A stretch of DNA of 64,000 nucleotides from positions 23,251,106 through 23,315,105 of the forward strand of contig OX424560.1 in assembly GCA_949152475.1 (NCBI GenBank). The letters are read 5' to 3'. The position numbers and the translations under genes were made by a program. The DNA comes from Terebella lapidaria. Taxonomy: Eukaryota; Annelida; Polychaeta; Terebellida; Terebellidae. This document shows, piece after piece, positions 1 to 13,334 of this stretch. How positions within the stretch are numbered: the stretch's first letter is position 1; each line of letters begins with the position of its first letter. The notes below the pieces were generated by a model, which was given only the letters and a program-made list of their open reading frames with translations, searched no databases and was not told where the DNA came from.

Positions 1-1038
1 CAAACAAATTTCCTCCTTCGATGATATCGTTAATTTCGGTCACAATTTCCATGCATAGAAGTTCGAATAGGACTTACACTATTTCCTTAATAGTTTAACG
101 TTACCATGTACTGGTGCATTGTTAAAGACGCTTCATGGGAAATCATCATTGTAAGTTCATTGAGTTCACCAATTAATGTGAGAGACCAAGATTATGCAAA
201 GGCAAATCTGGTGGACAATAACAGTAAAGGGGACTTAGTTTGATGGACTTGTTGGTCATTTAGCGAAATCGTATATATTCTAATTAGGACACTTTATTAT
301 CGATTACATCGTATGTATGTAAATGACGTGAATCCCCAAGCACCGAATGTCAATTCATAGCCGACATGTATGGTAATGTTGTATCGCGCATATAAATAGA
401 TGAAATGCTGTCAGTACATATGTTTGGGAAACACATTGGTATAACATAATAATATAATGTGATTATGTCCCAGTGTCAATTAAAAGCAATGAACTCACTG
501 CGGGAATGTACACATCTGGGATTGAGAAAATTGTGAGCTCATCAATCAAGTACAACAATCAAAAGGATAAATGGTGATTTGATATACATGTTTAGATTTG
601 TTCTCCTTTCTTGTCATGTAGATATACAGGAAGCTCCTCTTTCTCTGGTGTGAAGCTCAGGACGTTACACTTGTGAAAGATATCCGTTGTGCTGAAAAAG
701 TCAGATTCAACTCATTGATATCTGTATCAATACATTCCAACAAGCGCCTTGACATTCCCGTACTGAATTCATTACAATTATTTGACATTCCATCTATTTA
801 TATATTCCTAACTCGATATTACTATAATGAAAATGTCTGTGACATACGAAGCATGTAACCTATAGTAAACGTTCCCAATTGAAATACATAAGATTTCTCC
901 AAATGACCAACACGCCCATCAAACTAATGCAAAATCATGTTTATTGTCCAGCAGATCCACCATTTGCATAATCTGGCTTACTCCCGTTAACTAGTTATGG
1001 ATTTGCATTTGTGATGTCACACGAAACATCTGGAAAGG
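1..1038. repeat. Old dispersed repeat, with an internal inverted pair
   Basis: No gene is supported here. Bases about 140-400 resemble 38180-38400 and 51380-51560 in the same orientation, sharing for example the word CGTATATATTCTAATTAGGA. A shorter inverted copy of the same block lies at about 890-1005, and another inverted copy at about 2960-3170. The block is therefore a dispersed repeat present at least five times in the window. The ATG-less reading frame at 673-858 has no recognisable family and looks like chance. Confidence 0.6.
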
Positions 1039-1046
1039 CACCAACT

Positions 1047-1171
1047 GGCCCAAGTATCATATCCTGCGCCGTCCTCTATTTTCAATAAGGATTAAAAAGG
1101 TGTGAGATGGATTAAATGGTATTCTTTCAGTGAACGAGTAGTATTAAGGAGCAGTGTACGGTACTTGGGCC
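1047..1171. mobile_element. 125-bp MITE, copy 1, 8-bp target-site duplication
   Basis: The ends are inverted repeats: GGCCCAAGTA at the left and its complement TACTTGGGCC at the right. The element is flanked by perfect 8-bp duplications CACCAACT at 1039-1046 and 1172-1179. A second copy lies at 12641-12764. An 8-bp duplication fits hAT-like or Merlin/P-like transposases; the family is not resolved. It is non-autonomous and has no coding capacity. Confidence 0.8.
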
Positions 1172-1200
1172 CACCAACTTACGACTAGCAGGTGAGTTAA

Positions 1201-1617
1201 GGTAGTCCGCTCCAAACAGTGAGGGGAGGGGGTCAAAGAGTTTTTTAAAATAAATAACTGTGCCAACATAATCTAGAGCTTCAAAATGATATATGTTATA
1301 GAGTAACTGTTCAGCATCCTAAAACTGAAAAGAAAATAGGGGGTCACCGTATCCGTTCTCATGGAAAACACGATGCAAGATGTGAATATGGACGAAAAAA
1401 TGTGCAAAAATGCCAGAATTTATGTCATTTTAGGTAAATATGTGTGATTTTGATCGAATATGTAGAAGAAACGAGCACGGTGACCCCCTATTTTCTTTTC
1501 AGTATTAGGATGCTGATCATTTACTCTATAGAATAATGTCATTTTGAAGAGATAATATTCAAGAAGTGACCTTTAAATTTTGACTCTCTGTTACCTCCAT
1601 GTTTGTAGCGTACTACG
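1201..1617. mobile_element. 417-bp TTAA-target MITE, copy 1
   Basis: The element is bounded by TTAA at 1197-1200 and at 1618-1621. The terminal inverted repeats contain GTAGTCCGCT followed by CAAACAGTGAGG. Internally, two arms around CTGAAAAGAAAATAGGGGG and its complement fold onto each other, so most of the element is a long imperfect hairpin. A second copy of exactly the same length lies in opposite orientation at 42549-42965. TTAA duplications are used by piggyBac and Kolobok transposases; which one moved this element cannot be told. The minus-strand frame at 1539-1787 is a shadow. Confidence 0.85.
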
Positions 1618-1621
1618 TTAA

Positions 1622-3500
1622 GGTACACAGAGAGATCAAATTCGGGTTCATTCCGCAAAATATACCAAAATAAAGTTGACCAAAATAGTCCGACACTTCC
1701 TCCAAAAACTTGAGATAGTATAACACCTCGAACCAGGTATGCCTCGAATATCCCTGTTATTATGTTCAACCCATTTGATATCAGCAAAAAGGCGAGGGTT
1801 ACACTATTAGATACATCTGGTCTACGATAGATCTAGTGATCACCTCTATTGGCAGCTTGTTAGTAATGACCGTGACGATGTGCTCGCCAGAACTCACATA
1901 GTACACACTTTGTACTCTTAGACACGTACCAGCACAGGTTGTGTAAAGTAAGATCTGATAAGTCATGCAAAATTTAAGAAAAATATTTATTCCGTGATTG
2001 CAGTTTTGCGGTATTTATTAAAATAGCTCATGTAGTGATTCACCATATTGTTAGTTTTCAGCCAATACATATGAAACTATATTTTTATTTCATCACCTGA
2101 AAGCTCCACACACGAACTCGGCCAAAGCCCATTGATTTGTACTTTGTATATGGGAAAAATGTGCTTAGAAAACAAAAGCCGAGGCCTTGAGGAAATTGTA
2201 ACATTACCAGTATTCATCAAATCAATATTAATGAACTTCCCAAATTTTATAAACTTGTGGTCTGGGTGAAATATGACATATGTTGCCTAAGGATGTTAGG
2301 TATAACGAGCTGTGCCAAAGAGGTAAGTTTACATAACCTTGAAAATGAAAACCTTAAATTGAAAGATGTTAATTTTGTTGGTATTATACAGTGTGTACAT
2401 TTTTGCTTCAGTTATTATTTATCATATAAAAAAACGTATGCTGGAATATGCGTATATGATTGGAACAAACAAGTCGTTTTAAATAGGAAAATTGATGTCG
2501 ATCTACATCGCAAATGCAACCATGGTAAACAATAAACAACAATTTAGTTACATGCTGTCAATACCTCGACATGGGCTTATCTAATCAGTCTTTAGAGTTA
2601 TCTGACATTCCCTCCATGTTAATGTCCCTCAACATGGTTGTTGGAGATCTCTTAGGTAACACACCACATAATTTGACATTGAGTCACACACTCTCATCGG
2701 CATGAATTGACTCGTGCCCACTGCATGGGAATGAACTAAATCAACTTATATTTTCTCATTTGCTCCCTAAGAACAAATAGGGGCTACTGTTAGTCCTTTT
2801 TTCACCTATCACTGACTCAAAGAGAGATTATGCAAACTGCATGTATTATGACATACAAATGTATACCGCTTTATTGCAGAATTAAATGAAAAAAAACACC
2901 AATATGTTTTCCCAACATGTCCATGTAGAAAATTTCATTAATTCACATGCGCAATGCAACATTACCATATATGCCAGCTATAAATTGGCATTCGACGTTT
3001 GTGGATTCACGTCATTTACATACAATGTACATACGATGTAATCGATTACAAAAGTGTCCTAATTAGAATATATATGATTTCTCCAAATGACCAACAAGTC
3101 CATCAAACTAAGTCCGCTTTACTGTCTTTGTTAATCAGATTTGACTTTTGCATAATCTTGTTTACTTGTATTATGCGATGGAACTGGAAATTTGGACTTC
3201 GGTGAACTCATTGATCTGAAACGACACCGATTCATAGACAAACTGACTCGAAATACACACATTACTTTACTGGATTGAGATATTTCCATTTGAGATATTT
3301 CCATATCTAAACTTGAGATATTTCCATGTCCTTGGTTAATAATTACATACAACAAAATTGAAAACGAAATTATATTATCCCCATTCGAGTATTTCTACAA
3401 ACACATGTGAATATGATGAAACAGTTAACCCAGTTCAACAATAATGCTACAGCAGATTAATTCGTTCAATAACTCGAGATGTGTTAAAAATCGCACCGAT
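1622..3500. other. Intergenic, decayed repeats, no gene seen
   Basis: AT-rich sequence without supported coding regions. Bases 1785-1920 match 3530-3660 in the same orientation, and match 37830-37920 and 51060-51160 in inverted orientation. They share the phrase GTTACACTATTAGATACATC. Bases 2960-3170 are an inverted copy of the block at 140-400. The frame at 2257-2535 has no family resemblance and no conserved copy elsewhere. Confidence 0.55.
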
Positions 3501-5130
3501 ACAGGTGGCGAACCATTATCGGCAAAAAGGCGAAGGTTACACTATTAGATACATCTGGACTGGGGTAGATCCAGTAATCATCTCTATTGGCAGCTTCGTA
3601 GTGATGACCGTGACGGTCTGCCCGCGAGAACTCACATAGTACATACTTCATACTCAATGGTACGAACCAACTCGAACGAATTTGGATGAATGTATTGTAT
3701 TTGTTTTTATTTGTAATGTTTCAACATTTTCTTTGCGAACTGTTGATTTTATTGACTCTATCAAAATAGTAGCTCTTGTAGTTTTGAATTCTCAGCAGAA
3801 TATCACAAAAAAGATGTTCTTTTCATTACTATACCCAAAATTTTCACCCATGTACTAGACGAAACACGGCTATTATATAAATAAGTTCATGGGAAATTGT
3901 GCCTATAAAACGAAGGTCGACACCTTCAGAAAATTGTATGCTTACAAGTATTGGTTGAATCAATATTTATGCACTTTGTTCGTTTCATGAATAAAAATGT
4001 AAGAATTTTTATTTGATCTCTTGAAATGTTCTCAAAATTACAATTTAGTGACTGTAAGAGATTGTATGAGAGAATACAAGGTGTTACTGGAGGAGGTCAA
4101 TATTTAGTCCACAGAGGGCAGTGACTCCCAACCTGTCACTCGCCAGGGGGCGTGAATGAGTTATTTCTCATGTTATATTTAGACTTCAAGAGAAAGGTTA
4201 AGACCACGCGCAGAGTGAAATAGTTTCAAAGAGAACCCGTGTGGTCCAGACAGATAAGAGAATACATTGGTGTTCTTTATTCACGAAAGTTTTCCGAAAC
4301 CAGAAAGTGTCTAGCCCTCTTCTGTATTGCCGGAAATATATTCAGATTTGTGTACACGTGGTGATTGATTCGATGAATTCATTGAATAAATGAACCTTGG
4401 ACCTTGTGTAAGCTAGAATGTGAGCTAGTATGAACCAACTGTGCAGATGAATCCTCGGTTTCCCACAATGAAATAAATTCACTCGGAAGTTGTCACCGTC
4501 AGCGTTGGTAATGTTTCAAAATGTATGGATATCATGTACGAATCATATGAATAGGCCTACTAGCATTGGATGTTCATGCTCACCAAAAGTTGCAAGTTTT
4601 ATATAGAAACAAAAACCACTTATAATTTATTGAAGAGCAAGATCTATAGTGAGCCTTTACTCATCTAAGCTGATTATTCCTTATGTTGCATAATTGATTG
4701 GTAAACCTTCAGTATCATAATAATATTGCATTCTGTTATGGAAAAACATGCTGTAAAACAGAGGCGTTTATTGCCCGACCCAAGGCACTGAATGCCAATG
4801 ACCACTACACTCTAAAAAAAACCCCACTTTTTGGTACATGCTCCAAAATATAAAAATGATGGTGCTGATACAGTACAATTGCAATAGATTTGTATCGGTA
4901 CTTGCCAATATCGTTGTGACGGTTCACTTTCTTTCCGCGAACATGGTTTGCCTTTTTGAACTGACCAGCTGTGAACTGGTGTCTGAGCAAACATGGTCCT
5001 GCTGTTTTCTACAGTAACACGTGCTTGTGATCCCCTTCTCTGTTAGCAAATGGCGTGGATATAGTTATATAAATATGTACCATATCAATAAGACGGGAGG
5101 CGCCAGACAGACATTGTGCAAAAGTCTAGC
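3501..5130 (-). repeat. Old ~3-kb repeat unit, minus-strand copy
   Basis: Read on the minus strand, this stretch carries blocks that recur in fixed order in the plus-strand units further right. The block with GCTCAGACACCAGTTCACAG and CAAGCACGTGTTACTGTAGA lies at about 4920-5060. The block with the tract CACTGCCCTCTGTGGACTAA-like and GGCGAGTGACAGGTTGGGAG lies at about 4110-4150. The copy is clearly diverged from the others. No reading frame in it is conserved across units. Confidence 0.7.
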
Positions 5131-6640
5131 CACAAACATGCTTCACAAATGGTAGTTGCGTAATGTAATGGATAACCAGTATGTTTGTTGATTGAACATT
5201 GTGTTTACGGATGCATAAAAAACAAATAATAATAGTACTTTGTCGATACGTAAAGTGCTATACATATATAAATAATCCAAGCGTCAATCATCTCTCAATA
5301 CAAAATAAAAATCGACACATCAAATAAAATCAAATATAGATAATAGACAGCATTCTTAAGTGTCTCTTGCAAACAAACCACTATCCCTTTAATCTTCAGA
5401 GAGAAAATGTATCAAACGTCTGATAATATAATATGATATGGGATAGATTTAATGAGTGTTTGTCATAAGCCCAGGAGAACAGAAGTAAGGAATACCATTT
5501 CTACATAACAACATTTTAAAACTCTATTGAATTTTATTCTCAACACCTTTGTTTTGTACTGATTTTTTTTTTGGCATATCAACTTCTAATTAAATATCTG
5601 ACAAAATAGGAATAACCCATCGTTCCATGGCGCTCTAATCACTGTTGATTTGGAAAATGTGTAAACGTAAGATTAAACACAACACTGGGTAATGAACTAA
5701 AATAAAAAGTGAGACCATTCGATTACGATGTTATAATTGCTTTTGCATGAAATCGCTTTTTGAGATTTAAGTATGTACGCTGTACGATAATACACAATGT
5801 CACATTTATGATTATTCAAAAGTCTGAAAACCATTAAATTAATTCCAAATTGTTACCCCTCTGAGCGAGTCCAAGTGGAACATACATCCTTAAACTCAGA
5901 GAGATGGAAATTATACCATTTGGCAAATTCACATGTAATTACATGTAATTTTGATACGTCAGTGTTGTAATTCAATGGCATCAATGATGTAGCTAAGTGC
6001 GGAAACTGTCAGAATATCTAAGCATATCCTAGAGGCATTGCAACTGAGGTAAAATACTATGTGACACAGGAAGTGAATCAGACATCGATTTCATCCAATA
6101 ACTAAGCTGACCTGCGGGTGGTTATCATGTGATATCATATTATATGTGTATGGATTCAATGGTTCGTGACATTCTGTGATGTTTGGTTTTGATGTTCAAA
6201 CGTCATTAATGATGTATCAACATGCAGTAACTATCTGAAAAACAATGCCTCTCTCTCATCTGAGGTTTTAGGCGTATTAGCTTGAACCGAAACCCATTCA
6301 TCTTTTCTGGCTGGATTTCTGGCTCGGAGAGAATGACACTTTTGCGAATCACGGAGCCTGGGGAGGTCATACACGTAGCTCTGAAACAGCGCTAGTCTTA
6401 GATAATCAACGAAACATACCTCTTACTATGAACACTAACTTTACCCTGAAAACAATTGAACTCCGACGTTACCAGAGTGTCTAACTGTAAGACTGGTCCT
6501 GCTTTTGTCCACTTCATTTGTGGGTAAGTGTCAGACAATAGCGAGTTTTACACAATCATTTTCGTTGAAATAAATGAAATTTGTTGTGACTACTTGTAAG
6601 CACGGATCGAAGATAACATATTCCCCTTTTCAGTGATGTT
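5131..6640. other. Intergenic, no gene seen
   Basis: AT-rich sequence with no supported gene. Bases about 6240-6410 resemble 52915-53085, the segment into which retroelement 2 is inserted, so this block too belongs to the repeated material. A short direct duplication, ACATGTAATT repeated twice, lies at about 5931-5950. Confidence 0.5.
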
Positions 6641-7800
6641 TCAAGCATTATCAGACGTTTGATTGATTTCTCAGTGGACTCTGTCCAGTGATAATGTTAA
6701 AAGGATAGTGGTTAATTTGCAACGTCGGCTCAGACGTCGGCTCGTTGTTTTCCAAGTTGAGCTCCCCCTGGCGAATAGCAGGTTGAGGAATCACTGCCAC
6801 CTGCCAAGTAAATATTTACCTGTTTCTGTAACACCCAAGTTGCAGAGCCACAGTAGAACTATTCCACAAGGAATAGCGGACATACTCCATAAGTGGGGAT
6901 AATCTGCCAGGGTGATATAGCAATATCCAAGAACTTCATCACAAAGCATTGTCTATCAGGAATATTGTGAGTCATTGTATGACATTTCCTGGTTATTGTA
7001 TATGGGGAAAGTGTTTATGGAGTACTAGTAGTTCGTTGGTCAGTAGTGAACTCAGAGTGGTCTAGCCACTAACAAAATGTCCCTACTTGCACCGATATCA
7101 TACATATCGATTTACTGAACGCAAAAAATATGATTTAGATCAAACAATTGTTACGTGTGAGCTAATCTCATAATGAACCGAATACTTCCAGTATATAACC
7201 TTCTTCCAAAAAGTACAAAAGCTGACAATCTTATTAGAAATTGATGAAAGCGTTTTGACAATTTGATGAATATAAGATATAACGGCCACTGTCTGTATTT
7301 CTGCAATAAAGTTCCACTCAATTCAATGAGCTGGAATCGGACTTTTTCATCTGCCCCTCATGTCTGTTGACATTCCTGGTAGATTTCTACGTTTGCGTCA
7401 GATTATTTTGTTGAAAAGGTCTTAGACGTCTATTTATCACGGATATAATTGATTGGTCGGAATCTGAAACTTTTCGTTCTTAGTAGAATCACCCTACGAG
7501 CAGTACAGACGGGCAACCCTGGATTGAATTGTGCAATGGACACTATATACAGGGTATTGCTCCCTAATTGAAATATGCACAATGCACTGCATACATATCG
7601 ATTATATATGCCCCGAATTGCTTATGGGACTTTGATGATGTGTCTTGTTCGTGGCCCCGGCAATTCTTCGGTAATCGCCAATACAATGTATATATTCACC
7701 AAGAGATACATATGCTTTCCATTCAAGATATCCCCGTTAAACTTGTGATCTTATGTGCATGTTATTTTCGGGGTGCTCGACAGAGGATATAGTGTCATTC
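6641..7800 (+). repeat. Old repeat unit, plus-strand copy, middle part missing
   Basis: The stretch begins with the block that ends AGGATAGTGGTTAATTTGCA and then passes directly into the block with CCAAGTAAATATTTACCTG. In fuller units about 0.9-2 kb separates these blocks, so this copy lacks its centre. It continues into the block with GGTCTTAGACGTCTATTTAT near 7420 and the block with TATGGGACTTTGATGATGTG near 7625. Short open frames here have no family match. Confidence 0.65.
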
Positions 7801-8641
7801 CATTTATTACATACCCACATCTTTAGAAAGTTTCATCACATTTCTTCGAGGTTTGTTTAGCTATTACTGCAAAACGATCACTCTACTTGAATATTTCCAG
7901 GACATCATTTAACGCCAATTTTCAGTGTTTAAAGCATCAGATTGCTGTTATGTTCATTTTATCCGATCAGGGCTTGAGGAAAAAAACAATGACATAGAAT
8001 TAATATGTTTTTCATTTCACAATCAGGTATTCAGACATTTTAGCATGATTGGTATACCTAACGGCTTTAACGGCAACATTTCACAGATTCATAAAATTCG
8101 CGATTTGGTGTTCATAAATATTGATTTGACCAATAATTGCAACGTGACAATTTCCTTTACGTTTATTGTCCATCGTGTTAGATGGAGACTTGTAAATTTG
8201 ACCAGACAGCCTCAGAGCGTAGGCCATGTTTTTAGAGCATTGACACGCCACAAGCGATACAATAATAAATCATTAGATCCCTGATTAGATGATGTTACGC
8301 CTTTATATTGCTCAAGAAGGAAGTTTGAAGTATTTGAAATCTCCAGTTCAAACAGTGTTGATGTACATGAGCCATAAGTATTGAAAACAATGTGACCAAT
8401 GTTTGAACATTACATATTTGTGGGCCAGGTCCTATTTCTGAACAAATCAGGCTCATACGGGTAACTGGACTGCACGAGCTTGTACATTGGTATCTCGGAC
8501 ACTACATCGAATGACATTCTAAGGTAGTATGTTCAATATTTGACAGGAAAAATTATTTTACTCACCCTGTGTCGGCATCAGCTTTCAAAAAGTTAGCTTT
8601 ACAGCGTTGACGACAACATGACCTGACCCCTACACAAAAAA
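7801..8641. other. Intergenic, no gene confirmed
   Basis: The open frame at 7925-8284 (119 codons, starting with a non-ATG codon) has no recognisable domain. No repeats, RNA genes or regulatory sites are supported, apart from a possible edge of the neighbouring 1000-bp element at the right. Confidence 0.45.
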
Positions 8642-9641
8642 TTAGCCCAAAGGCTAAGATAGGTTACCGGACAATTTTGGTTTGGCCATGGCAGCATTGG
8701 CAGGTAACAGACCTTGAGATTTACCAATCAAGGTTCGCAGTGTAAACATATGACCTTGGGATTTACCAATCAAGGTCATCCGTATGAACTTCGATGTAAC
8801 CATTACATGTATGTGTGCGGCATTTGATATTCTATATGTTGGGTGGAATCGTTTAGGCCGCTCAGGTCAATTTACACATTCCAAGTCAGACATTTGGCAC
8901 TCAAGGTCATCTGACGTCAAGTTCAAGGTCATCATTAGTTGTGCCATATATGTCTTCCTATATGTTCATAATGCAAACATGAGCTCTATCTGCAAGCATT
9001 TCATCTACAAAGGCAAATCTGGGCATTTTTTGACCCCAAAATCATGGCTGTTTTGACCTTTCAAGGTCATCCAAGGTCAAATTCAAGGTCACCACACAAG
9101 TCGCCATATATGACTTCCCATTTGAAAGTGCCAATTTCTAAGCTCTATCTTCAAGCGTTCTATGAGTACAGTCCGGACAGCTCCCATTATGAAGGGAAAA
9201 AGTGGCGAAAATTTTCCGTCTAAAATTTTTTTCAAAGGGTGAAAAAAATTGTTTGTCCTAGAAATGGCCCAAAATGGATAGTAATGCGATTTGGGGCGGA
9301 AAAAAAATTTTCGCCGACCCGCCAAAAATTCAAAATGGCCGCCACACGGAAACCGGCAGATTTAGGGCAACCAAACTTATACATATCACAGAGGTATATG
9401 AGGGGAATCTTTTGAAACCAAAAACTCAAAACTGATCAGACAGTTTTTGAGAAAATGGCCGTCAAAGTCCAAAATTGAGCGTTTTTCGACAAAAACGGCC
9501 GCCATTTTGAAAAAAATGCGAAAATCAAAAAACAAAAAAATACCTCCTTCTCAAAATATTTTTAGGCATTTTTGTGCAAAATTTCAGAAAGATTCGATCG
9601 TTAACTTTAAAGATAAAAATGTTAAAGGTCCGGTAACCTAA
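8642..9641. mobile_element. 1000-bp terminal-inverted-repeat element with AAGGTCA repeats
   Basis: The left end reads TTAGCCCAAAGG and then GGTTACCGGAC. The right end reads GTCCGGTAACCTAA, the complement of the latter. A related copy spans 15412-16534 in duplication copy A, and its right half is at 39163-39740. Both full copies sit in runs of A, so the target-site duplication cannot be read. The interior holds TCAAGGTCA at 8770, 8901, 8923, 9061 and 9083, and a stretch of AATGGCCGCCATTTTG-like sequence. It has no coding capacity and is non-autonomous. The superfamily is unknown. Confidence 0.65.
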
Positions 9642-12320
9642 AAACTAGGTCGGTCGACGCTCTATGCCATTAAGGTGTGGAGACCTTTCCAGGCAAATGA
9701 CGATTTGATGGTAGCCGGAAGGCTCGTGAACCTGGTATCGAGAGTTTTAATTTCCATGTGGGTGTAGAACTAGAGCATGCTACTGCGTGACAAGCGTGTT
9801 TGATTAAAACAATAAGAGACGATTTGCACCCAATTGACGATTGCAGCGCAAATGAGGCATTGGGGCACCCGGTAAGAGTGCAACGTTGGGTGTGATTATT
9901 GGTGAAATTTTGGCCCGCCTTCACTAAAGGAATGGTTCTCATCAGAGTTGCTGATTTGGACATATGTGAACATTGACTATGTTACTTTCTCCAAAGCTTA
10001 CGTGGTGCTTTGACACCACAGTCATGGCCGATATTTTGACACACTATGTAATTTTGCTACGGAATATTCGTAAAGAGTAAGGTGGTTTATTTGCCTTAAA
10101 AAATATCACTTGCTAATAGCGAGCGGTAAGATAGCTTATTTGTTTGGAGTAAATACATCATGCACAGCCGTCAAGTCTGTTCGCACCAAATGTGCATTGA
10201 TCCCATACTTGGAAGTGTGTATCTTACTTCAGCTACAATGTCCCAACTCAAATGTTTCAATAATTCCTGCTTTCAGTCGCGACACTTTCAGGTAGGTGTC
10301 AGTTTTACTAGTTTATATTGAATTACAACAGCGTCATTCCTATATAACATGGAAAGTGAATTCAAATATATGTATGTATGCGAAATATATGTATATAATA
10401 CAATTTAAGGTTTTTAAAATTATTTTTTGTCGTATAAAAACATCATCATCGCAACTGATTTCTTTATTTCATCGCACACTTTTCTCTTTGATTTTTTTTG
10501 CATAAAACCTCTTTATTACACTCCCTTCAACAGTTAACCACAAATTACCAGATATTATAATGACACATAATGTGTTATGCAATGCCTCATTCTTTTCTAT
10601 GGTGTCAAATATTTCAATATAGGTGACATTTTATGTATTGTCATACGTTTGATAAATTTTCTCTCTGGTATTCTGTCCAGTTAATTTGCAACAGACATTT
10701 GAGAACATGTGAGCGCGAGTCAAGCCGGGACACGAGTCAACTGCGAACAGTAAATCCCTTATTATGTATCAATTTCATTCAGACGAGTGATTATTGTTGG
10801 ACCAACTCTGGTGATGCATACATGTAGCTTTTGCACTATCGACAAAACCTATATTGTTGTATTTTTTCGCAGTTGATATTGTTGTTTCTTCCATAAACGA
10901 ATTGTTCAGCCCACAAACGTACTAGTTTTCGGACATATTACGCAACTAATGTTGCTTGCGAAATATGTTTGTAGTTAGGCTATTGCACATATTTCCAGTG
11001 GTTGTTTTGTGCCTTTCCGTGTTATTGATACGGTACATATTTATGTAACTATATCCACGCCATTTGCTAACAAAGAAAGGGATCACAAGCACGTGTTACT
11101 GTAGAAAACAGCAGGACCATGTTTGCTCAGACACCAGTTCACAGGTGGTCAGTTCAAAAAGACAAAATATGCTAGCGGAAGAAATAAGCAGGCCGACCCG
11201 TCACAACGATATTGGCGAGTATCGACCCAGATCTATTTCAAAAATCAATGTGCCAGAACAGTTGCTTCCATGATACTTTTTAGAATATACATGTACAAGT
11301 GTGTTGAATTTAAATACGGGGAAGAGGGCCAGACACTTCCTGATCGCCAGAAAACTTCCAGGATTCATGTTTCGTTTATTTGAATAAAGGACAGCCCGTA
11401 TTCTTTCGTCTGTCTACAAAGAACTTCCTTGAAACACTTTCACTCCGTGCCCGATCCACACCTCCGCTTGGGGTGCCAATATAACTGAAGAAATAGATCA
11501 TCGGATTTATCTGCTCTCCCTCACAAATCTTGTGTCAGACGTCGGCGCATTATTTTCACGCTGCGCGCCCCCTAGCGAGTGACAGGTTGGGGAGTCACTG
11601 CCCCCACCAAGTTAATATTTACCTGATCGAGTAACACCCAAGTTGCGTAGCCACCTGTGCGCAGCAGAAGTGCTCCACTTCCGTGAAGCAAAGCCACAAA
11701 AACGCCGATGGACACACGCCATATGGGGGACACACTCCGGGGAATGTATAGCAGCATATGAGAACTTGCCTTCATCCGGAAGTACTGTCTACCTAGTATG
11801 TTGGGAGTCATTGCATGACATTTCCCAGTTAGTGTAAGAGGAAAGGATCTTAAGTGGTAGTGAGAATCGTCTGTTGGTCAGTAGTGAACGCCGGATGTGT
11901 AGCTAGGCCTAGCCAGAGGGAACAACGCAACAGTTCCCCACATTGCTTATAATGTGAAACTTGTATCGCTTAGGAATTGTGTGTCAATATAGAAACATGA
12001 GAATCCTAAAAACAACTGTTTTTTACCTTTAAAAAAGAAAAAAACAGCAAGATACAATTCACATAAAATCAATACTGCAACGAACAGGGTTGACAATATA
12101 GGTACACACCACCGAAGCGATCCAACAATATGTTGAGTAGATGAGAAACTGGCCCTGTTCTACATTCTATGCGTGGAGCTGGAAGCTGAACTTTTCATCC
12201 ATTCCGTCTATTGACATCTCAGGTACATTTCCATGATTGCGTCAGATTATTTTGTTGAAAAGGTCTTAGACGGCTATTTATCACGGACCTAATTGGTTGG
12301 TCGGAATCTGGAACTCTTCA
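9642..12320 (+). repeat. Old repeat unit, nearly full plus-strand copy
   Basis: This is one of the more complete copies of the roughly 3-kb unit. The blocks occur in this order: a block with GTGATTATTGGTGAAATTTT near 9890, the block ending AACATTGACTATG near 9970, the block TCTGTCCAGTTAATTTGCAA near 10672, the block CAGCAGGACCATGTTTGCTC near 11109, the block CCAAGTTAATATTTACCTGA near 11605, and the block GGTCTTAGACGGCTATTTAT near 12264. The same order is seen near 32.2-35.1 kb and 44.9-50.1 kb. No reading frame persists between copies, so this is treated as non-coding. Confidence 0.7.
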
Positions 12321-12640
12321 TTCCAAGTATAACTACCCTACCAGTACCAGTGCCATATATATGCAAATCAGCAAAATTTCCGTCAGAGGACATGAATATC
12401 AAATGATGATGTATAGAGGTGATTACTAGCAATGCCTTATTGTGGTTTTACATAGAGCTTGTGATGTGATATTGCTCATATATGACATTTTTACCTCGTA
12501 GCATTGAATATGGATCAATGGATGTATCCATCAATAAACATACTTTTTTTTGAAAAAATATTTGAATGATTTGTTGTTGACCGATGCAAAACTGATTCAT
12601 ATAGCAAAATCGCCGATGTTTTTTTGTTAAAAAGATTTTG
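12321..12640. other. Intergenic, no gene seen
   Basis: AT-rich sequence between a repeat-unit copy and a MITE. No coding, RNA or regulatory feature is supported. Confidence 0.5.
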
Positions 12641-12764
12641 GGCCCAAATATCATATCCTGCGCCTTCCTCTCGTTCAATAAGGATTAAAAAGGGGCGAGA
12701 CGGAATAAATGGTATGTTTTCAGTGGACGAGTAGTATTAAGGAGCAGTGTACGGTACTTGGGCC
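12641..12764. mobile_element. 124-bp MITE, copy 2, 8-bp target-site duplication
   Basis: Same family and orientation as 1047-1171: it begins GGCCCAAATATC and ends GGTACTTGGGCC. The flanking 8-mers are AGATTTTG (12633-12640) and AGATTGTG (12765-12772), a target-site duplication with one mismatch. The matching length of the flanking repeat in two independent copies fixes the element ends. Confidence 0.8.
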
Positions 12765-12772
12765 AGATTGTG

Positions 12773-13334
12773 TAATGCTGTTGGTTTGATAGATAGCCAA
12801 AAACGTAAAATACATAATTTGGAGGCTAGATCAAAGATGAAAATTCCGTACCTGTAAATGAGTAGTACTGATTTTAAACATCTAGATAAGATAATGATGT
12901 GTTGTAGCCATCTCACCCGTTCACAATTTTAAACATACCCCAGGGGAATGAATGGGCGACATGCAGTTTACCTCGCTGGCTACCTCCAGTTCTGCCTCAA
13001 CTGACATCACCCACCAAGGACCCAAATCGTGATGAAAATTTTCAGCAATTTGCGGAACTAGTGCAATTGATTCGATATCTCAAAATCCATTGTTTTTGTT
13101 TGTACAACTCGTTATAATTCACTGAAAATTATGCATAATTATCTGGATGAAAACGTTAACACCAATATGCCACAAGGTATGTAAAGGTATGAAATCAATA
13201 TCCTCGCACTGCCACAAACATTTCGTAAAAAGCTCGCATACCCAAAACCTCGAACCATGGTTCACATCATATTACTTATGCTGACGATTTTACCATTATC
13301 AAAATTTCACTTGTTGTCCATGATATCCATGGAA
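12773..13334. other. Intergenic, no gene seen
   Basis: AT-rich sequence without supported features. Its right edge runs into the fold-back element. Confidence 0.45.

Noticed and set aside
7925-8284. 119-codon open frame as a possible host gene
   Set aside because: Non-ATG start, no domain, no splice or codon signal, and composition like the surrounding AT-rich DNA.
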